A stretch of DNA of 64,000 nt from Mycobacterium sp. 1100029.7 (lineage in GTDB: Bacteria; Actinomycetota; Actinomycetes; Mycobacteriales; Mycobacteriaceae), in assembly GCF_001665235.1 (NCBI RefSeq), contig NZ_LZSC01000046.1, forward strand, positions 112,830-176,829, given 5' to 3'. The notes below the pieces were generated by a model that saw only the letters and a program-made list of their open reading frames with translations, was not told the DNA's origin and made no database searches. Position 1 is the first letter of the stretch, and every line of letters starts with the position of its first letter. Below are positions 59,159 to 64,000 of the stretch, in pieces. The translations under genes and the position numbers were made by a program.

Positions 59159-59853
59159 TGACTGAAGATCTGCCCAACGTCGTACTCGATGACGGCATCC
59201 CGGATATCGCCGAAGCGGCGCCGATGGATCCCGAGGAATTGGGATCGGTACTCGAAGCGCTGCTGTTGGTCGTCGATACGCCGGTCACCGACGAGGCACT
59301 CGCCTCGGCCACCGAGCAGCCGGTGTACCGGATCGCCGCCAAGCTGCAGGCCATGTCGGAGGAGTTCGCCGCCCGCAACAGCGGCATAGACCTGCGCAAA
59401 ACCGGTGAGGGCTGGCGGATGTACACCCGTGCCCAGTACGCGCCGTATGTGGAGAAGCTGCTGCTGGACGGCGCGCGTTCCAAGCTGACCCGGGCCGCGC
59501 TGGAGACCCTCGCCGTGGTGGCCTACCGCCAGCCCGTGACCCGCGCGCGCGTCAGCGCGGTGCGCGGCGTGAACGTCGACGCCGTGATGCGCACCCTGCT
59601 GGCTCGCGGCCTGATCACCGAGGCCGGCGTCGACGAAGACAGCGGCGCAACCACGTTCGCCACTACCGAATTATTCTTGGAGCGCCTGGGACTGGCATCG
59701 CTGACCGACCTTCCCGACATAGCCCCCCTACTTCCCGATGTCGACACCATTGAGGATCTCAGCGAATCCCTGGACAGCGAACCACGTTTCATCAAACTGT
59801 CCGGCGGTCAGGTGCCCGAGCAGTCGTTGTCCTTCGACGTGGACCAGGATTGA
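59158..59853 (+). CDS. scpB: Segregation and condensation protein B
   Basis: 231 residues, the same as Rv1710. ScpB forms dimers of two winged-helix domains that bind the middle of ScpA. The first domain includes LGSVLEALLLVVDTPVTDEA; the second has LTRAALETLAVVAYRQPVTR, VRGVNVDAVMRTLLARGLI and TTELFLERLGLASLTDLP. ATG 59158 overlaps the scpA TAA; an upstream in-frame start lies inside scpA and is rejected. The C-terminal acidic tail is disordered. Confidence 0.95.
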   Translation: MTEDLPNVVLDDGIPDIAEAAPMDPEELGSVLEALLLVVDTPVTDEALASATEQPVYRIAAKLQAMSEEFAARNSGIDLRKTGEGWRMYTRAQYAPYVEKLLLDGARSKLTRAALETLAVVAYRQPVTRARVSAVRGVNVDAVMRTLLARGLITEAGVDEDSGATTFATTELFLERLGLASLTDLPDIAPLLPDVDTIEDLSESLDSEPRFIKLSGGQVPEQSLSFDVDQD

Positions 59854-60596
59854 TGATCGAAGATCAGGGAATCCGACTTCAGAAAGTGTTGTCCCAGGCC
59901 GGAATTGCGTCGCGCCGGGCCGCCGAGAAGCTGATCATCGACGGCCGGGTCGAGGTTGACGGCCAGGTCGTGACCGAGTTGGGCACCCGTGTCGACCCCG
60001 ACGCCTCGATAATCCGTGTGGACGGCGCCCGGATCGTCCTCGACGATTCGCAGGTGTATCTGGCGCTGAACAAACCGCGTGGGATGCATTCGACGATGTC
60101 CGACGACCGCGGCCGGCCGTGCATCGGTGATCTGGTCGAGCGAAAAGTGCGGGGCAACAAGAAACTCTTCCATGTGGGCCGCCTGGACGCCGACACCGAG
60201 GGGCTGATCCTGCTGACCAACGACGGGGAGCTGGCGCACCGGCTGATGCACCCGTCGCACGAAGTGCCGAAGACGTACCTGGCGACGGTCACCGGCACGG
60301 TGCCGCGCGGAATCGGGAAGAGATTGCGGGCCGGCATCGAGCTGGACGACGGCCCGGCGCGGGTCGACGACTTCGCCGTGGTCGACGCGATTCCCGGAAA
60401 GACGTTGGTGCGCTTGACCTTGCACGAGGGGCGCAACCGCATTGTGCGGCGCATGCTCGCCGCGGTCGGCTTTCCGGTCGAATCGCTGGTGCGCACCGAG
60501 ATCGGCGGCATCGCGTTGGGTAAGCAGCGGCCGGGCAACATCCGGGCGCTGAGCCAGGGCGAGATCGGCCAACTGTACAAAGCGGTGGGTCTGTGA
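59853..60596 (+). CDS. rluB: Ribosomal large subunit pseudouridine synthase B
   Basis: 247 residues from ATG 59853 (TGATG overlap with scpB). RsuA/RluB family: S4 domain [20 protein letters not shown] at the N-terminus; catalytic Asp in [28 protein letters not shown] and [20 protein letters not shown] complete the active site. It probably isomerises a uridine in helix 89-90 of 23S rRNA. It matches Rv1711. Position in the scpAB-cmk-der order is conserved in actinobacteria and firmicutes. Confidence 0.95.
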   Translation: MIEDQGIRLQKVLSQAGIASRRAAEKLIIDGRVEVDGQVVTELGTRVDPDASIIRVDGARIVLDDSQVYLALNKPRGMHSTMSDDRGRPCIGDLVERKVRGNKKLFHVGRLDADTEGLILLTNDGELAHRLMHPSHEVPKTYLATVTGTVPRGIGKRLRAGIELDDGPARVDDFAVVDAIPGKTLVRLTLHEGRNRIVRRMLAAVGFPVESLVRTEIGGIALGKQRPGNIRALSQGEIGQLYKAVGL

Positions 60597-61279
60597 TGAG
60601 TGGCGTCGCGGTGGCGATCGACGGCCCGGCGGGGACCGGAAAGTCCTCGGTGTCAAAGAGATTGGCGCAAGTGTTGGGTGCCCGCTACCTGGACACCGGA
60701 GGCATGTACCGGACGGTCACACTCGCGGTGCTGCGCGACGGTGTCGATCCCGCCGACGCCGACGCGGTCGCCCGAATCGCCGCGACGGTGCAGATGTCGG
60801 TGGACTACCACCCCGACGGCGACCGCTATTACCTTGCCGGAGAAGACGTCTCCGTCGAGATCCGGGGTGATCAGGTCACCGGCGCGGTGTCGGCGGTGTC
60901 GTCGGTGCCCGCGGTGCGGACGCGGCTGGTCGCGCTGCAACGCGAAATGGCCGACGGTCCGGACAGCGTCGTCGTCGAGGGCCGCGATATCGGGACCGTG
61001 GTCTTGCCCGATGCGCCGGTGAAGATTTTCTTGACCGCATCGCCGGAAACCCGAGCGAGGCGCCGCAACGACCAGAACGTCGCCGCGGGTTTGGCCGACG
61101 ACTACGACGGCGTGCTGGCCGATGTTCGTCGCCGCGATCACCTGGATTCCACGCGCGCGGTGTCGCCGTTGCGGCCGGCGTCCGACGCGGTGACCGTCGA
61201 CACCAGCGATATGACCGAGGCGCAGGTGATCGATCACCTGCTGGAGCTGGTCAAACAACGAAGCGAGGCAGTGCGGTGA
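60596..61279 (+). CDS. cmk: Cytidylate kinase
   Basis: 227 residues from ATG 60596 (a GTG at 60593 directly before it is also possible). Phosphorylates CMP and dCMP. P-loop [32 protein letters not shown] for nucleotide monophosphate binding, [20 protein letters not shown] with the CMP-contacting Arg/Asp, and the lid [10 protein letters not shown]. Overlaps rluB (TGATG) and der (GTGA). Confidence 0.96.
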   Translation: MSGVAVAIDGPAGTGKSSVSKRLAQVLGARYLDTGGMYRTVTLAVLRDGVDPADADAVARIAATVQMSVDYHPDGDRYYLAGEDVSVEIRGDQVTGAVSAVSSVPAVRTRLVALQREMADGPDSVVVEGRDIGTVVLPDAPVKIFLTASPETRARRRNDQNVAAGLADDYDGVLADVRRRDHLDSTRAVSPLRPASDAVTVDTSDMTEAQVIDHLLELVKQRSEAVR

Positions 61280-62676
61280 CGCAGGACGGCACCTGGTCCG
61301 ACGAAAGTGATTGGGAGAACACCGCTTTCGACTCTGACGAGGTCGAAGAAGCTGGCCCCGCCCCGGTCGTGGCAATCGTCGGGCGGCCCAATGTCGGCAA
61401 GTCGACACTGGTGAACCGGATCCTGGGGCGGCGCGAAGCGGTGGTCCAGGACATTCCCGGGGTGACCCGCGACCGGGTCTCCTACGACGCGCTGTGGACC
61501 GGTCGCCGGTTCGTCGTGCAAGACACCGGGGGATGGGAACCCGATGCCAAGGGGTTACAGCAGCTGGTGGCCGAGCAGGCATCGATCGCGATGCGCACTG
61601 CCGACGCGATCATTCTGGTCGTCGATGCCACCGTCGGAGCTACCACCGCCGACGAGGCCGCCGCCCGCATCCTGCTGCGGTCCGGTAAGCCAGTCTTCTT
61701 GGCCGCCAACAAAGTCGACAGCGACAAGGTCGAGTCGGACGCGGCGGCGTTGTGGTCGTTGGGTCTGGGTGAGCCCTACTCCGTCAGCGCCATGCACGGC
61801 CGTGGCGTGGCCGATCTGCTCGACGAGGTGCTCGCGAAGCTGCCCGCGGTCTCCGAAGCGGCGCCCGCGGCCGGCGGTCCGCGGCGCGTGGCGCTGGTCG
61901 GCAAGCCCAACGTCGGCAAGAGCTCGCTGCTCAACAAGCTGGCCGGCGACGAACGTTCGGTCGTGCACGACGTGGCCGGAACCACCGTCGACCCGGTCGA
62001 CTCGCTGATCGAATTGGGCGGCAAGGTCTGGCGTTTCGTTGACACCGCGGGCCTGCGCCGCAAGGTCGGCCAAGCCAGCGGCCACGAGTTCTACGCCTCG
62101 GTGCGCACGCATTCGGCCATCGACTCCGCCGAAGTGGTGCTCGTGCTGATCGACGCGTCACAGCCGCTGACCGAGCAGGATCAGCGAGTGCTCTCGATGG
62201 TGATCGAGGCCGGCCGCGCGCTGGTGCTGGCCTTCAACAAGTGGGACCTGGTCGACGAGGACCGGCGCGAGCTGCTGGACCGCGAGATCGACCTCGACCT
62301 GGTGCAGCTGCAGTGGGCGCAGCGGGTCAACATTTCCGCCAAGACGGGGCGCGCGGTGCAGAAGCTGGTGCCGGCGATGGAGACCGCGCTGGCGTCGTGG
62401 GACGCCCGGATTCCGACCGGTCCGCTGAATTCCTGGCTCAAAGAGGTGGTGGCGGCCACGCCGCCGCCGGTGCGCGGCGGCAAGCAGCCCCGCATCCTGT
62501 TCGCCACCCAGGCCACCGCCCGGCCGCCGACGTTCGTGCTGTTCACCACCGGTTTCCTGGAGGCGGGTTACCGCCGATTCCTGGAACGACGGCTGCGCGA
62601 GACGTTCGGCTTCGAGGGCAGCCCGATCCGCATCAACGTGCGGGTCCGCGAAAAGCGCTCCGCCAACCGCCGCTAA
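61276..62676 (+). CDS. der: Ribosome-assembly GTPase Der (EngA)
   Basis: 466 residues from GTG 61276. Tandem GTPase domains: [25 protein letters not shown] and NKVDSD in the first; [25 protein letters not shown] and NKWDLVD in the second. The KH-like domain follows (from about residue 370). Acidic N-terminal extension of about 30 residues. Der acts in 50S subunit maturation. It closes the parA-like to der operon; a convergent gene ends 98 bases later. Confidence 0.96.
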   Translation: MTQDGTWSDESDWENTAFDSDEVEEAGPAPVVAIVGRPNVGKSTLVNRILGRREAVVQDIPGVTRDRVSYDALWTGRRFVVQDTGGWEPDAKGLQQLVAEQASIAMRTADAIILVVDATVGATTADEAAARILLRSGKPVFLAANKVDSDKVESDAAALWSLGLGEPYSVSAMHGRGVADLLDEVLAKLPAVSEAAPAAGGPRRVALVGKPNVGKSSLLNKLAGDERSVVHDVAGTTVDPVDSLIELGGKVWRFVDTAGLRRKVGQASGHEFYASVRTHSAIDSAEVVLVLIDASQPLTEQDQRVLSMVIEAGRALVLAFNKWDLVDEDRRELLDREIDLDLVQLQWAQRVNISAKTGRAVQKLVPAMETALASWDARIPTGPLNSWLKEVVAATPPPVRGGKQPRILFATQATARPPTFVLFTTGFLEAGYRRFLERRLRETFGFEGSPIRINVRVREKRSANRR

Positions 62677-62737
62677 CCCGGTCCCTGCTCGGCGAATGTG
62701 CCTCGTCGGCGCCGCGGGTGCCTCCTTGGCGCCCTGC

Positions 62738-62783
62738 GCGCACAATCCCCACCTTCAGCGCACAGTCCCCGCCGTCAGCGCAC
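62738..62783. repeat. Short tandem repeat, 20-base period
   Basis: GCGCACAATCCCCACCTTCA (62738-62757) is followed by GCGCACAGTCCCCGCCGTCA (62758-62777) and a further GCGCAC, three mismatches between the two units. It covers the end of the convergent SRPBCC gene. It may be slippage without function or part of a bidirectional terminator. Confidence 0.5.
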
Positions 62784-63314
62784 GGCCGACGTTGACTCGA
62801 CCGCCGAGCCGCGCTCGGCCAACTCGGCCAGCTCGGCGAGGTGTTTCAGCGAGTTGTCCAGGTGTTCGTGGGGGAAGGGCGGAAATCCGATTCCACGACG
62901 GTCCGGCGGCACCTGCGACCAGTCGTAGGTCAGCGTGACTTCCGTTCGGCCGGCGTCAGCCGGTTCGAGGTCGTAGCGCCAGATCCATCCGCCGAATTCG
63001 ATAGGGCCGTCGTCGGGGCCCGGGTTTCCGGGGACGTGCCGGGGTTCCGATCCGGGCTGCCAGGCGATGGTGCGTGGGCGGTTGAACTCCTCGACCCGGT
63101 TCGCCATTTCGTAGTGCTTGTTGGGGTGGCCGTCGTGATACATGCCCATCCGGAAGATTTGGCCGGCCGCGGTGAGCGGCTTGTTGTCGACGGGCTGTCG
63201 CAGCCAGCCGGTGCCGTCGATCGCCGGGTGCGAGGTGGGGTCCGCGAGCAGGTCGAACACGGCTTCCGCCGGTGCGTTGATGACTGTCTTCACGACTAGG
63301 GTTTCTTCGTTCAT
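62775..63314 (-). CDS. SRPBCC (START-like/polyketide cyclase-like) family protein
   Basis: 179 residues from ATG 63314. Begins with a typical SRPBCC strand-helix, VVKTVINAPAEAVFDLLADP, and ends with a long amphipathic helix (LDNSLKHLAELAELAERG), forming the helix-grip fold for small hydrophobic ligands. Mid-region motifs include GGWIWRYDLEPADAG and YDWSQVPPDRRG. Ligand and role are unknown. In M. tuberculosis an oxidoreductase gene (Rv1714) follows der; this gene is not at that place. Last bases are in a short tandem repeat. Confidence 0.85.
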   Translation of the reverse strand: MNEETLVVKTVINAPAEAVFDLLADPTSHPAIDGTGWLRQPVDNKPLTAAGQIFRMGMYHDGHPNKHYEMANRVEEFNRPRTIAWQPGSEPRHVPGNPGPDDGPIEFGGWIWRYDLEPADAGRTEVTLTYDWSQVPPDRRGIGFPPFPHEHLDNSLKHLAELAELAERGSAVESTSAVR

Positions 63315-63408
63315 GCCGATACTGACTGGCTTGGGTCGCCAGATTCATCGCGCTGGTGCACGACGCGCAGGTCATGCGGGCAATTCAGGAGTGTCGGCGC
63401 GTCTGCGG

Positions 63409-63414
63409 TAGGCT
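63409..63414 (+). promoter_or_regulatory. Putative -10 of the tRNA-Pro gene
   Basis: TAGGCT fits the SigA -10. A weak TTCAGG (63384-63389) lies 19 bases upstream. Transcription would begin about 25 bases before the mature tRNA 5' end. Confidence 0.35.
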
Positions 63415-63446
63415 TTCGAGCTGCTGCTGGTGAACTCGCCGGCACG

Positions 63447-63520
<74 letters not shown>

Positions 63521-63633
63521 CAGAGTTATCGCAGTTCAGCGCTAGTTTTATTGCCTAGCGCGGCGACGCAATTGCGACCGCGCAAGCCGTGGGAATCGGC
63601 ACCCTCGCGATGTGCGGGTCGTAGGCTGAAAAG

Positions 63634-63921
63634 ATGCAGCTCACAGTGGTTGTCGTCGGCGTAATTTTTGTCTTCGTCGCAGGTGTGGTCACGCTACGGC
63701 GGCTGCGCCGATCACCACGACGGTCACCGGCCCGAAAGGCCATGTGGGGCAACCTTTTCCAGCTGGTAGCCGCGGCGATCTTCATCGCCCTGGCTGCGCT
63801 CGCCGCTCACAGCGAAAACGCGGTCCTTCGATGGGCGCCAGTCGTCTCGGCAATATTTACCGCTATCAACGTGGTCGTCACCCTAGCTATGACCGAAAAG
63901 GAGGCGGGGGCGTCCACGTAA
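63634..63921 (+). CDS. Small membrane protein, three predicted helices
   Basis: 95 residues from ATG 63634. Hydrophobic stretches at about residues 3-20, 42-59 and 69-85 are separated by an Arg-rich loop (RRLRRSPRRSPARK), which should face the cytoplasm. No family is recognised. It stands alone after the tRNA gene. The last 79 bases of the window hold an open frame from GTG 63927 too short to call. Confidence 0.6.
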   Translation: MQLTVVVVGVIFVFVAGVVTLRRLRRSPRRSPARKAMWGNLFQLVAAAIFIALAALAAHSENAVLRWAPVVSAIFTAINVVVTLAMTEKEAGAST

Positions 63922-64000
63922 CTGCTGTGAGCAAGCGAGCGCGACGACCAGTCCACACGCGGCTGTCCTGCGTGGCCTCGCGAATCAATCGTTCTGCCGG

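Noticed and set aside
63927..64000. Partial CDS from GTG 63927 running off the end
   Set aside because: Only about 24 Arg-rich codons are visible, with no ribosome-binding site or family similarity.

Overview
The window is a high-GC actinobacterial chromosome segment, almost certainly from a Mycobacterium and most likely a non-tuberculous species. Nearly every gene has a recognisable M. tuberculosis counterpart in the order Rv1647 to Rv1713. GTG starts, stop/start overlaps (GTGA, ATGA, TGATG), MIRU-type spacer repeats and signs of leaderless transcripts fit the genus. Statements about M. tuberculosis gene order and lengths are from memory; no search was run, and I cannot name the species.

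Layout. 1-5.1 kb: the 3' part of a class III nucleotide cyclase, a rhomboid-like membrane protein and pheS-pheT. 5.1-13.7 kb: the complete arginine operon argC-J-B-D-F-R-G-H, with an ArgR-type palindrome inside the argC promoter and MIRU-like elements in the argB-argD and argF-argR gaps. 13.8-33.3 kb: a polyketide locus of type III PKS, two full reducing type I modules (KS-AT-DH-ER-KR-ACP), a short type I protein (KS-AT-ACP), a second type III PKS and a convergent P450 (CYP139 position). 33.5-42.4 kb: an ABC-F ATPase, a frameshifted gene remnant, an alpha/beta-hydrolase/acyl-CoA-synthetase-like fusion, a Trm112-like small protein, a TetR/ABC-2 export operon and an ammonium transporter not at this place in M. 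tuberculosis. 42.4-57.3 kb: mpg, tyrS, an LprJ-like protein, a TPR protein, glycerol-3-phosphate phosphatase, tlyA, nadK, recN, the steA/mctB pair, pyrG, an ADP-ribose Nudix hydrolase, xerD and an O-methyltransferase. 57.4-62.7 kb: a tightly coupled parA-like/scpA/scpB/rluB/cmk/der operon. 62.7-64 kb: an SRPBCC protein, tRNA-Pro(GGG) and a small membrane protein.

The most interesting system is the polyketide locus. In the short type I protein the KS active-site Cys is replaced by Gln (residue 146), the hallmark of KSQ loading modules, and its AT carries the malonyl signature HAFH. The first full module has a methylmalonyl-type AT (GHSQG, YASH) and the second a malonyl-type AT (GHSVG, HAFH). 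The docking ends suggest the order short protein, first module, second module, which differs from gene order. The simplest reading is a non-iterative line that makes a small methyl-branched acyl chain (4-methylhexanoyl if each module acts once) and may pass it to one or both type III PKSs for pyrone or resorcinol formation, with P450 tailoring. The motifs are seen directly; the pathway is inference.

Several genes that are split, or separated by many genes, in M. tuberculosis are intact or adjacent here: pks8/pks17 is one ORF, the ABC-F gene is one ORF, and the Rv1669-Rv1682 and Rv1704c-Rv1707 blocks are absent.
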